This document shows, one piece after another, positions 5,164 through 10,843 of a DNA stretch of 10,843 bases. The DNA comes from CAYUNN01 sp964607015. Lineage in GTDB: Bacteria; Patescibacteriota; Minisyncoccia; Minisyncoccales; JAGGXC01. Position 1 is the first letter of the stretch, and each line of letters opens with the position of its first letter. The notes under the pieces were generated by a model. The model had not been told where the DNA came from. It made no database searches and worked only from the letters and a program-made list of their open reading frames with translations. The translations under genes were made by a program, and so were the position numbers. The DNA lies in assembly GCA_964607015.1 (NCBI GenBank), contig CAZSHN010000016.1:1-10843 (forward strand). The letters are read 5' to 3'.

Positions 5164-6487
5164 AAAGACTGCTTCAAAGAAAAGAAAAACTGCTAAAAAA
5201 AGCAGTAAGATTAAAGTAAGAACAAAGAGAAGAAAAACTAAAAAGAATAATGTGATTAAAGAAGAATCACAAAAAGTTAAAATTAGACCAAAGATAGAAG
5301 ACGTTAAAGCAGAAAATGCTCCTTTGGGGATTGTTTTTAAGCTTTTTGTTTTTTTATTAATTGTTTCTCTTAATTGGAGCGGCGCTTTTGGTTTTTCCTA
5401 TACTTATGCTTATTTCAATGACGGAGAGTTGTCTTTAAATAATAGCTTGGTAACAGGAACCTTAGATTTCTCTTTGAGGTCTGGTCAGCCAAACTTTGTT
5501 CCTCCGGAGTTTGCTTCTAATCTTAATCCCGGTCAAGCAGTGGCAAGAGATATTTATGTTAAGAAAGAGGGAAGCCTGCCTCTTAGTTATGGAGTTTATT
5601 CAGAACCAGTAGCTGGTTCTTGTGATTTAGAGTTTTACAACGTTTTAGAACTTAGAGTTTGGTATAACTACTATATCAATGAACCTTCTTATCCTGGTGA
5701 TCATTCTAATAGAATAATGGTTAAGAAGTATCAGGGACCATTGAAAGATTTTGATATTGATCCAGGGAATATTGATTTTCAAATTCCTAATAGTATTCGT
5801 CCTCACTTTTCTAATAATTTTTATGGAGAAAACGAACAATGGCTCTATTTCCAGGTAGTTTATCCAGAAGAAGCAGAAAAGTTATTTGAAAAGAGTTGTG
5901 AATTTAAATTTGTCTTTGAAGGAGAACAAATTGGAGGAAATGGTTTTTCTGATCAGGAAGAGATTTATAGTACCTTAATTGATGGGATGCTTATAGAAGA
6001 GGAAACTACTCCAGAATCTGTAGTAAATTCAGGAGGTGGAGGAGTGGCTTTAGAGGCAACCGAAGATTCAGAAGAAGATAGTACTACTTCTGAGGAAAAT
6101 AGCTCTTCTAGTCAAAAAGGGACAGAGGAAAACGGTCAAGAAAATGAAGAACTACCAGACGAAGAATTGCCTGAGAAAGGAAATAGTTCCTCTAGTCAAA
6201 AAGAGGCAGGGGAAAAAGATCAAGAAGAGGAAGGGTCGCCCGAAGAAGAATTGCCCGAAGAAGAATTGCCCGAAGAAGAAAACAACTCTTCTAGTCAAGG
6301 AATAGGAGGCGATGAAGAGGAAGAAGAAGCAAATGAGAATGAGACAACAACAAGCAGTAGTTCTCCAACAGAAGAAGATAACGAGAAAAAAGAAGAAAAA
6401 GATTCAGAAGAAAACAAACAAGAAGAAACTCCTGCTGATTTAAAAGAAGAAACAGAAGATGGAGAAACAGAAGGAAGTGAAGAGTAA
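5135..6487 (+). CDS. Bipolar SipW-motif membrane/surface protein with basic and acidic tails
   Basis: This 450-residue protein starts at the ATG at 5135; an upstream in-frame TTG at 5114 would add only seven residues. Residues 1-60 are extremely basic (22 Lys/Arg in the first 39). A membrane helix lies at about 64-87, followed by YTYAYFND at 89-96, a variant of the SipW cleavage motif. The next part (SLVTGTLDFSL onward, about 104-295) resembles the start of a TasA/camelysin domain. From about residue 300 it becomes a Gly-led tail of Glu, Ser and Asn, with three SSSSQ-type repeats near 323, 351 and 384 and ELPEEELPEEE repeats. It overlaps the signal peptidase gene by 29 bases. A role as membrane anchor or assembly factor for the fibre, comparable to TapA in Bacillus, is inferred; no sequence similarity to TapA is claimed. 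The basic tail could bind nucleic acid or lipid on the inside. A terminator follows. Confidence 0.8.
   Translation: MKKSKVKKNKKTASKKRKTAKKSSKIKVRTKRRKTKKNNVIKEESQKVKIRPKIEDVKAENAPLGIVFKLFVFLLIVSLNWSGAFGFSYTYAYFNDGELSLNNSLVTGTLDFSLRSGQPNFVPPEFASNLNPGQAVARDIYVKKEGSLPLSYGVYSEPVAGSCDLEFYNVLELRVWYNYYINEPSYPGDHSNRIMVKKYQGPLKDFDIDPGNIDFQIPNSIRPHFSNNFYGENEQWLYFQVVYPEEAEKLFEKSCEFKFVFEGEQIGGNGFSDQEEIYSTLIDGMLIEEETTPESVVNSGGGGVALEATEDSEEDSTTSEENSSSSQKGTEENGQENEELPDEELPEKGNSSSSQKEAGEKDQEEEGSPEEELPEEELPEEENNSSSQGIGGDEEEEEANENETTTSSSSPTEEDNEKKEEKDSEENKQEETPADLKEETEDGETEGSEE
6104..6298 (+). repeat. Imperfect coding repeats in the acidic tail
   Basis: TCTTCTAGTCAA-like segments recur at 6104-6115, 6188-6199 and 6287-6298, spacing 84 and 99 bases, marking three units that encode SSSSQ or NSSSQ followed by Glu-rich sequence. 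Inside the second unit a 15-base tandem repeat, CCCGAAGAAGAATTG, occurs at 6239-6253 and 6254-6268, with a 12-base partial copy at 6269-6280, encoding PEEEL. All lengths are multiples of three, so copy changes would keep the frame. Confidence 0.8.
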
Positions 6488-6502
6488 AAAGAATATTTAG
6501 AG

Positions 6503-6525
6503 AAACTACCTGGTGGTAGTTTTTT
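6503..6525 (+). terminator. Terminator of the TasA/SipW locus
   Basis: AAACTACC (6503-6510) pairs perfectly with GGTAGTTT (6515-6522) around TGGT, followed by more T. It lies 16 bases after the stop of the bipolar protein and closes the fibre locus. Confidence 0.8.
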
Positions 6526-6527
6526 AC

Positions 6528-6556
6528 TTGTCTAGTTTATTCTTATATCTTATAAT
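6528..6556 (+). promoter_or_regulatory. Promoter of the second response regulator
   Basis: TTGTCT (6528-6533) and TATAAT (6551-6556) are separated by 17 bases, the only classical two-box promoter I see in the window. The start codon at 6586 is 29 bases past the -10. It follows directly after the terminator T-run, so the regulator is expressed separately from the fibre locus. Confidence 0.6.
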
Positions 6557-6585
6557 TAAAATATATAGTTTAATTAATATATTTT

Positions 6586-6963
6586 ATGGCAGAGAAGACA
6601 AAAATTTTAATGATAGAAGATGATCCTTTTTTCTCAAGGCTATGTAGTAGAGCATTAGAAGAAGAAGGATACGATGTTGTTGTAGCTCCTGATGGTGAAA
6701 AAGGATTAGAATTAATTGAACCAGAGAAGCCTGATTTAGTCCTCTTGGACATTATTCTTCCTAAAATGAATGGATTTGAAGTATTGGGGAAGATAAGAGA
6801 ACACGAGAATGAAGAGGTAGCTACTAAGAAAGTAATTATTCTTTCTAATCTTTATGCAAAAGAAGAAGAAGAGAAAGGGAAAAAACTTAGAGCTAATGAT
6901 TACTTGATTAAAGCAAATATTACTTCCGATGATTTGATTAAGAAGGTTAAGGAAGTTCTCTAA
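6586..6963 (+). CDS. Receiver-only response regulator 2
   Basis: This 125-residue protein is a single CheY-like receiver domain. The acidic pocket is E11-D12-D13, the phosphorylated aspartate is D55 in LLDIILP, the switch serine is S87 (ILSNL) and the lysine is K109 (LIKA). Like the regulator at 792, it has no output domain. Between beta strand 4 and the conserved lysine it carries a run of Lys and Glu (about 92-100). It has its own promoter and is followed by a hairpin terminator, so it is a one-gene unit. No kinase is adjacent; the sensor-less kinase at 64 is the nearest candidate donor. Its output partner cannot be seen in this window. Confidence 0.9.
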   Translation: MAEKTKILMIEDDPFFSRLCSRALEEEGYDVVVAPDGEKGLELIEPEKPDLVLLDIILPKMNGFEVLGKIREHENEEVATKKVIILSNLYAKEEEEKGKKLRANDYLIKANITSDDLIKKVKEVL

Positions 6964-6988
6964 GTTGTTCTAAATTATTAAGGATTTT

Positions 6989-7013
6989 AAACTCGAGTTT
7001 TTACTCGAGTTTT
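6989..7013 (+). terminator. Terminator after the second response regulator
   Basis: AAACTCGAG (6989-6997) pairs perfectly with CTCGAGTTT (7004-7012) around TTTTTA. The T-run is short because the extended -10 of the next gene begins at 7015. Confidence 0.7.
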
Positions 7014-7014
7014 G

Positions 7015-7023
7015 TGTTAAAAT
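7015..7023 (+). promoter_or_regulatory. Extended -10 promoter, probably leaderless start
   Basis: TG-T-TAAAAT abuts the preceding terminator. The ATG at 7030 lies only six bases past the -10, where transcription itself would start, so the transporter mRNA is probably leaderless. The -35 position would fall inside the terminator hairpin and has no TTGACA-like sequence. Confidence 0.6.
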
Positions 7024-7029
7024 ATTAAA

Positions 7030-8241
7030 ATGATTAGAAAATTTATCAAGAAAGGGTACTTTGACCTGCCTCTTACTCGCGGTCTTATTTGTTTGTATTT
7101 AGGAAAAACTACAGTAATGGCAGCTAGTGCTCTTTTAGGAATATTTCTTCCTATTTTCTTATATAATCTATTTGGTCAGAATTTCCGGATGGTCGTTGCT
7201 TATTACGGAATAGGATATTTAATATATGGGCTGGTTGTTGTTTTTGGAGCAATGTCTTTAAAGAAAGTAGGGTTTAAAAGGGCATTGCAGTTTAGTACTG
7301 TATTGGGAGCTATTTATTATATAGTATTTTATTTTATAAGTGGGGACAATTATTTTTATTTAATTCCCTTAGCTGTTTTCATCCTTGTTATTTATAGATT
7401 ATTCTATTGGGTGCCTTACCATACTGATTTTGCTAAATTTAGCGATAAAAAGAATAGAGGGAGACAAGTTAGCATGTTTAACGCTACCAGGTCAGCTCTT
7501 GGAATATTTATTCCAGTAATAGCGGGTCTTATTATCACTTATTTTAATTTCAACATCTTATTTTTAATTGTAATTGTTCTTTATTTTGTTTCCGGAGTTC
7601 CTTATCTCATTATTCCCCAAGTAAAAGAAGAATATTGTTGGAGTTTAAGAGAAACATGGAGACAGTTTTTTTCCAGGAAAAGAAGGAAAATAGTATTGGC
7701 TTATATGGCAGATGGGGCAGAGAATATTGTAGGAGTTATTGTCTGGCCTATTTTTATCTTTCAACTTTTGAAAGGGAACTATTTTCAAGTTGGTGCTATT
7801 TCTACCTTGATTATTGGGTTTACTGTTTTAGCTCAATTATTATTAGGGAAAGTTATGGATTTAAAGATTAAAAAAGAGAAGGTTTTGAAATGGGGGAGTT
7901 TTCTTTATGCCGCCGGATGGATTGTTAAAGTATTTATAGTTACTGCTTATCAGATATTTTTAGCTGGTGTTTATCATAATATCACCAATATTTTTGTAAG
8001 AACCTCTGTTGATTCCCTTACTTATGAGCTGGCAGCAGACCAGGGCCATTATATTGATGAATTCACTGTAATTCATGAGATGGCGATGAGTATAGGGAAG
8101 GGAGTGATGGCTTTATCGATAATTGTTATGTCTTTCTTCTTTGGGATTCAATGGGTCTTTATTTTAGCTGCTTTGGCGGTAATGTCTTTGAATTTGCTTG
8201 GAAGGTTGAAGTTTAAGAAGTTTGAAGAAGAAAGGGTTTAA
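7030..8241 (+). CDS. MFS-type membrane transporter
   Basis: This 403-residue integral membrane protein has about twelve hydrophobic segments in two halves, split by a basic loop around 197-220 (RQFFSRKRRK). A short basic cytoplasmic loop (SLKKVGFKR) follows the second helix, where the MFS signature loop lies, and DFAKFSDKKNRGRQVS at about 133-148 occupies the loop between helices 4 and 5, an arrangement common in MFS proteins. Length and topology fit the Major Facilitator Superfamily. The substrate cannot be told from the sequence; a drug or small-metabolite exporter is possible. The ATG at 7030 is almost immediately after the -10 element. The gene stands alone: a terminator lies upstream and a separate promoter lies downstream of its stop. 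Confidence 0.75.
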   Translation: MIRKFIKKGYFDLPLTRGLICLYLGKTTVMAASALLGIFLPIFLYNLFGQNFRMVVAYYGIGYLIYGLVVVFGAMSLKKVGFKRALQFSTVLGAIYYIVFYFISGDNYFYLIPLAVFILVIYRLFYWVPYHTDFAKFSDKKNRGRQVSMFNATRSALGIFIPVIAGLIITYFNFNILFLIVIVLYFVSGVPYLIIPQVKEEYCWSLRETWRQFFSRKRRKIVLAYMADGAENIVGVIVWPIFIFQLLKGNYFQVGAISTLIIGFTVLAQLLLGKVMDLKIKKEKVLKWGSFLYAAGWIVKVFIVTAYQIFLAGVYHNITNIFVRTSVDSLTYELAADQGHYIDEFTVIHEMAMSIGKGVMALSIIVMSFFFGIQWVFILAALAVMSLNLLGRLKFKKFEEERV

Positions 8242-8271
8242 TAGAACTGTCTCGTATTAAAGATAATTGTT

Positions 8272-8280
8272 TGATATAAT
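8272..8280 (+). promoter_or_regulatory. Extended -10 promoter of the bPH2 gene
   Basis: TG-A-TATAAT is a perfect extended -10. The ATG at 8327 is 46 bases downstream, giving a leader of about 40 bases. No clear -35 and no obvious terminator of the transporter gene are seen in the 30 bases before it. Confidence 0.6.
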
Positions 8281-8326
8281 TAGAAAAGGTCGGATAATAT
8301 CTTTAAATAATTTTTAAATAGAATTT

Positions 8327-8839
8327 ATGGAAAAATTACATCCAAAATCAGTATGGTTATTCTTTTTTAGATTTATTGTATCAGGAATTTTTTTGTGGGT
8401 TTTCTTGTTCTTTTTTTTCTTTTCACCTTTAGCTGATATATTTGGAAGAAGTATTTTTAGTTCTTTTCTAGCTTCGTTAATTATTGTTTTAGTTTATTGT
8501 TTATTTTGTAGAATCTGGGCTGGATTAAGCTATAATGCTTACAAATATGAATTGACTGAAGATGTTTTTAAAAAAGAACATGGTGTTATTTGGAAAAGAT
8601 ATGTTTCTATTCCTTACGAAAGAATACAAAATGTGGATATTCATCGAGGAGTAGTAGCTAGAATCTTGGGACTAAGTAGTTTAATGATTCAAACTGCAGG
8701 TTATTCTGGAGGAAATCGGAGTTTTGTACTAGGAGTTGGAGACCCAGAAGGAAAACTGCCTGGGCTTTCGAGAGAAAAAGCAGAAGAGTTGAGAGAAGAG
8801 TTAATTAGAAAAACGAAGGGAAGTAAATCAGGATTATAA
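8327..8839 (+). CDS. Membrane protein with bacterial PH (bPH2) domain
   Basis: This 170-residue protein has two membrane helices (about 10-34 and 42-66) followed by a cytoplasmic bPH2 domain at about 72-160 of the YdbS/YdbT type. Its pattern is typical of the family: YELTEDVFKKEHGV, then SIPYERIQNVDIHRG, then RILGLSSLMIQTAG, ending in a helix (SREKAEELREELI). The molecular function of bPH2 membrane proteins is poorly known; they are linked to membrane stress or small-ligand binding in some bacteria. The C-terminus is short and basic. The gene has its own extended -10 promoter and a strong terminator ten bases after the stop, so it is transcribed alone. Confidence 0.85.
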   Translation: MEKLHPKSVWLFFFRFIVSGIFLWVFLFFFFFSPLADIFGRSIFSSFLASLIIVLVYCLFCRIWAGLSYNAYKYELTEDVFKKEHGVIWKRYVSIPYERIQNVDIHRGVVARILGLSSLMIQTAGYSGGNRSFVLGVGDPEGKLPGLSREKAEELREELIRKTKGSKSGL

Positions 8840-8848
8840 TTTATTATT

Positions 8849-8878
8849 AAAACTGCCTCTTATTAGAGGTAGTTTTTT
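8849..8878 (+). terminator. Terminator of the bPH2 gene
   Basis: AAAACTGCCTCT (8849-8860) pairs with AGAGGTAGTTTT (8865-8876), twelve pairs with one G-U, around TATT, followed by a T-run. The last T is the first base of the next promoter's TG. Confidence 0.85.
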
Positions 8879-8886
8879 GTTATAAT
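8878..8886 (+). promoter_or_regulatory. Extended -10 promoter overlapping the terminator T-run
   Basis: TG-T-TATAAT, a perfect extended -10 fused to the preceding terminator. It would start RNA near 8893, about 20 bases before the ATG at 8914. Confidence 0.65.
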
Positions 8887-8913
8887 AAAGTAATAGATTA
8901 AATTAACAAAAAT

Positions 8914-9087
8914 ATGACGGATGTAGCTATTTGTGGGAAAGATCTTCTTTGGATTCTTTCGACTGATTTTGGCCGGATAGTATTTGTTATGACCTTTCTT
9001 ACTTGGGGCCTTATTATTGTGGATCTTTTCCTTTCTATGTTGATACTTGTTCATAAAATCTTTGGTAAAAGAAAAAAGAGAAATTAA
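8914..9087 (+). CDS. 57-residue single-helix membrane protein
   Basis: A short open frame of 57 codons, ATG to TAA, begins MTDVAICGKD, has one long hydrophobic stretch at about 22-50 (containing WGLIIVDLFLSMLILV) and ends in a basic tail, GKRKKRN. This topology predicts one membrane helix with the C-terminus inside. I recognise no family. It lies about 20 bases after a perfect extended -10 promoter and 14 bases before the next gene, with which it is probably cotranscribed. No Shine-Dalgarno site is present, as for most genes here. The promoter placement, sensible hydrophobicity and basic end make it more than a chance frame. Confidence 0.6.
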   Translation: MTDVAICGKDLLWILSTDFGRIVFVMTFLTWGLIIVDLFLSMLILVHKIFGKRKKRN

Positions 9088-9101
9088 TTAACTAAAACAA
9101 T

Positions 9102-9839
9102 ATGTGGAAATACCTTAACAGGGGAATATCTACCCCGATAGCAATAACTATCATCCTCATCCTAGTAATTGCCGTAGGAGGCTTTACTTGGTGGCAGTAT
9201 GAAGAGATTAAGGATTTTAAAGTTCGTCATCTAGGATTTGAAGATCTTTACGACAAAGAAGACGATGAAATTACCGAAAAAGATAGTGAAATTGCTGGTT
9301 GGGAGACTTACAGGAATGATTTTTACGGCATTGACGAGAATGAGGTTTATAGTTATGAAATAAAATACCCTTGCGATTGGTTAAGAAATAATAAGTTTGT
9401 CTTTGTTAAAAAGCTTCCTAATAACGAAATAGCCGCTTTGTTTTTTACAATTATTGATCCTCGCCCTGAAGATTCTGATACATTTTTTAATTTAACGGAA
9501 AGGACATTTATAATAGATGATTTGGAATTGAATCTTTGTGAAAATAAGGAAGAAATTAAAGTCGGAAAAGAGAAAATTATTAAATGTGAGTGGAAAAAAG
9601 ATATAAAAATTTCTCGAAAGCTAAAAAGCTTTATTAAAAAATACCATGTTCTGGATTATGATTTAGGATTAGAAAAGATTGATTATTCTTGGGCAGGATT
9701 TGTCTATAATCATTCCCAAGGAGAAAGATTAGGAGCAATTCATTTTTGCCTTATTAGCTCTTCGTTAAATAAAGAAGAAAAAGAAAAATTATACTCTATT
9801 TTTGATAAAATGATTTCCAGTTTCAAATTTATAGATTAA
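9102..9839 (+). CDS. Exported or membrane-anchored PsbP-like protein
   Basis: This 245-residue protein has an N-terminal membrane helix (about 12-31) after a short MWKYLNRGISTPIAI start, a start type I associate with CPR exported proteins. An acidic stretch (about 46-64) leads to a soluble domain at about 78-243. The phrase YSYEIKYPCDWL near 83-94 resembles the opening of PsbP-like or lipoprotein domains, in which a peptide is followed by alternating strands and a terminal helix (KEEKEKLYSIFDKMISSFKF). It probably sits on the outer face of the membrane; its function is unknown. No lipobox is visible. It follows the 57-residue membrane protein by 14 bases and ends before a terminator at 9919, so the two probably form one unit. 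Confidence 0.65.
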   Translation: MWKYLNRGISTPIAITIILILVIAVGGFTWWQYEEIKDFKVRHLGFEDLYDKEDDEITEKDSEIAGWETYRNDFYGIDENEVYSYEIKYPCDWLRNNKFVFVKKLPNNEIAALFFTIIDPRPEDSDTFFNLTERTFIIDDLELNLCENKEEIKVGKEKIIKCEWKKDIKISRKLKSFIKKYHVLDYDLGLEKIDYSWAGFVYNHSQGERLGAIHFCLISSSLNKEEKEKLYSIFDKMISSFKFID

Positions 9840-9918
9840 TTTTTTCTAAATCATTATATTTTTTACCAAAATCCACCCACTCAAAAGTTCCAAAATCATC
9901 CGCTAGTCCCCGCAAAGG

Positions 9919-9948
9919 AAATCCACCTCGTCTTAGAGGTGGTTTTTT
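9919..9948 (+). terminator. Terminator before the DUF2007-like gene
   Basis: CCACCTC (9923-9929) pairs with GAGGTGG (9936-9942) around GTCTTA, extended by AAA/TTT across a T-T mismatch and followed by six T. It ends the transcript of the PsbP-like gene and runs into the next promoter. Confidence 0.75.
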
Positions 9949-9956
9949 GGTAGAAT
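9948..9956 (+). promoter_or_regulatory. Extended -10 promoter, probably leaderless start
   Basis: TG-G-TAGAAT directly follows the terminator T-run. The ATG at 9965 is eight bases past the -10, at or next to the expected transcription start. Confidence 0.55.
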
Positions 9957-9964
9957 AAGACAAT

Positions 9965-10336
9965 ATGAATAATAAAAATTCTAAAGACTTTAAACGCTTG
10001 ATTACTCTACAAAGCTGGAAAGCTAAAATGGCAAAGATGGAATTAGAGAAGAGAAATATACCTGTAAAAGGTATGAGTCAAGGGACGGGTGTTTCTTGGA
10101 GCGAAATTAGAGCAGGAGCTCCCTCTCCACAAATATTTATGCCAGCTCTTCCTGTGGATATTTATGTGCCCGGAAATAGACTAGAAGAAAGTAGAAAAAT
10201 TATGGAAAAATTTGGCTGGACAGAAGATGAAACAGAGTTTCCTAAAATACATCTTTGGCAGAAGATAGCTGCGATTATTGTATTATTGATTATTCTATTA
10301 TGGGCAGTAAATGCAGTTATATCTATAATTTCTTGA
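9965..10336 (+). CDS. DUF2007-like protein with C-terminal membrane helix
   Basis: This 123-residue protein has a compact N-terminal domain (about 8-86) and a single membrane helix near the end (about 100-120), so it is probably a tail-anchored protein facing the cytoplasm. The domain layout fits the DUF2007 or putative signal-transducing fold: a strand (RLITLQSW), a helix ending in a Glu/Lys-rich segment (AKMAKMELEKRNIPV), a variable loop, and a final strand and helix (VDIYVPGNRLEESRKIMEKFGW). The function of that family is not established. No key catalytic residues are evident. The start is next to its promoter, suggesting a leaderless mRNA. The family call is tentative and based on pattern only. 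Confidence 0.55.
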   Translation: MNNKNSKDFKRLITLQSWKAKMAKMELEKRNIPVKGMSQGTGVSWSEIRAGAPSPQIFMPALPVDIYVPGNRLEESRKIMEKFGWTEDETEFPKIHLWQKIAAIIVLLIILLWAVNAVISIIS

Positions 10337-10373
10337 GGATGAAATGGAATTTATAATTATTCGCAACTTAGAA

Positions 10374-10405
10374 TGATTGCTACCTGTTTTTTAATAGAGG
10401 TAACT
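10374..10405 (+). terminator. Degenerate terminator-like hairpin
   Basis: GCTACCT (about 10374-10380) pairs with AGGTAAC (10397-10403), with one C-A mismatch, around a T-rich loop, followed by TTT. It has the layout of the other intergenic terminators but is weaker. It is followed by CTGTAAAAAAAT, which could be a poor extended -10 for the next gene. Confidence 0.35.
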
Positions 10406-10422
10406 TTCTGTAAAAAAATGAA

Positions 10423-10843
10423 ATGAAAACAAGGAACCTTCCTTTTATTTTCTTAGGAATATTAATCTTGGCCAACATCCTAGCCTGGACTACTGTCTAT
10501 GAATTATCTCAACCTCAATTACTTGAGGTTTCTTTCTTTGATGTCGGACAAGGAGACAGTATTTTTATTGAAACTCCTCAAGGTCATCAAGTTTTGATTG
10601 ATGGTGGTCCGGGCTCCGTTGTTTTAGAAAAACTAGGACAGGAAATGCCTTATTGGGACAGAGACATTGATTTGATAGTGCTTACTCACCCGGAGCACGA
10701 TCACATTTTTGGATTGATAGAGGTATTAAAGAATTATGAAGTAGAGAATGTTTTGTGGACAGGGATTAAAAGAAACACTCAAGAATACAGTGAGTGGACA
10801 GATTGTCTTGAGAAAGAAGGTGCCAAGGCAATAATAGCAGAGA
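10423..10843 (+). CDS. ComEC/Rec2-like metallo-beta-lactamase protein (partial)
   Basis: This open frame runs off the window end after 140 codons. An N-terminal membrane or signal helix (about 7-27) is followed by the start of a metallo-beta-lactamase fold of the ComEC C-terminal type. It shows SFFDVGQGDSIFIE at 37-50, VLIDGGPG at 57-64 and the metal-binding motif THPEHDHIFGL at 88-98, in which the third position is Glu rather than His, as in the HPxxDH form seen in ComEC. The protein lacks the ComEC membrane domains before this region, so it is a stand-alone hydrolase, which in this family may act on DNA or another phosphodiester outside the membrane. An ATG at 10418 meets a stop two codons later, so 10423 is the start. 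No Shine-Dalgarno site is seen. Confidence 0.85.
   Translation, partial: MKTRNLPFIFLGILILANILAWTTVYELSQPQLLEVSFFDVGQGDSIFIETPQGHQVLIDGGPGSVVLEKLGQEMPYWDRDIDLIVLTHPEHDHIFGLIEVLKNYEVENVLWTGIKRNTQEYSEWTDCLEKEGAKAIIAE

Noticed and set aside
6239..6280. Tandem 15-base repeat considered as a CRISPR-like or mobile repeat.
   Set aside because: It is in frame and encodes PEEEL units in an acidic tail, with no spacers; it is a coding repeat.
7635..7871. Second plus-strand frame inside the transporter gene.
   Set aside because: It is an out-of-frame shadow of the MFS gene, whose membrane helices run unbroken across it.
8835..8841. TATAAT at the stop codon of the bPH2 gene.
   Set aside because: It lies before the terminator with no -35 or preceding TG, and a better promoter follows at 8878.
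8863..9054. Minus-strand open frame opposite the small membrane protein.
   Set aside because: It covers a promoter and a plus-strand gene with better support, is rich in Lys, Asn and Ile as expected from AT-rich antisense sequence, and has no recognisable motif.

Overview
This window reads as a low-GC bacterial chromosome segment that uses the standard code: TGA ends the genes at 774 and 10336, so it is not a UGA-recoded lineage. The mix of gene types suggests a Candidate Phyla Radiation (Patescibacteria/Parcubacteria-like) genome. These include compact genes, receiver-only response regulators, SipW-type secreted proteins, a single-TM exported protein with an RGISTPIAI-type start, and a stand-alone ComEC-type beta-lactamase-fold protein. 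Few genes have a Shine-Dalgarno site. The lineage is inferred from gene style, not from a marker gene. All supported genes lie on the + strand.

Layout. Positions 24-1187 hold an extended -10 promoter, a soluble histidine kinase with no sensor domain, and a receiver-only response regulator. Positions 1188-1624 contain no confident gene but are dense in structure: a terminator-like hairpin, a 32-codon reading frame with a GGAGG site whose stop lies in a strong terminator, an inverted copy of that terminator, and a long stem-loop with a GC-rich apex just before the next gene. Positions 1625-6487 hold the centrepiece, a four-gene secreted-fibre locus: two TasA/camelysin-like proteins with SipW-type signal peptides, a SipW-type (Ser/His) signal peptidase, and a third SipW-motif protein with a very basic cytoplasmic tail and a very acidic repetitive outer tail. 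A terminator, a promoter and a second receiver-only regulator follow (6503-6963).

Positions 6989-10843 hold short transcription units: an MFS-type transporter, a membrane bPH2-domain protein, a 57-residue membrane protein followed by a PsbP-like exported protein, a DUF2007-like protein with a C-terminal membrane helix, and the start of a ComEC/Rec2-like metallo-beta-lactamase protein cut by the window end. Several units are separated by a hairpin terminator whose T-run abuts the extended -10 element (TGNTANAAT) of the next gene. At least two start codons lie so close to the -10 that the mRNA is probably leaderless.

How it may work together (inference): the locus resembles the Bacillus tapA-sipW-tasA matrix-fibre operon in content but not in order. 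SipW would mature the two TasA-like proteins, and the bipolar protein would be a membrane-held anchor or assembly factor. Hairpins upstream of each TasA-like gene could set their relative expression. The kinase and receivers flanking the locus could control it, though neither receiver has a DNA-binding domain.
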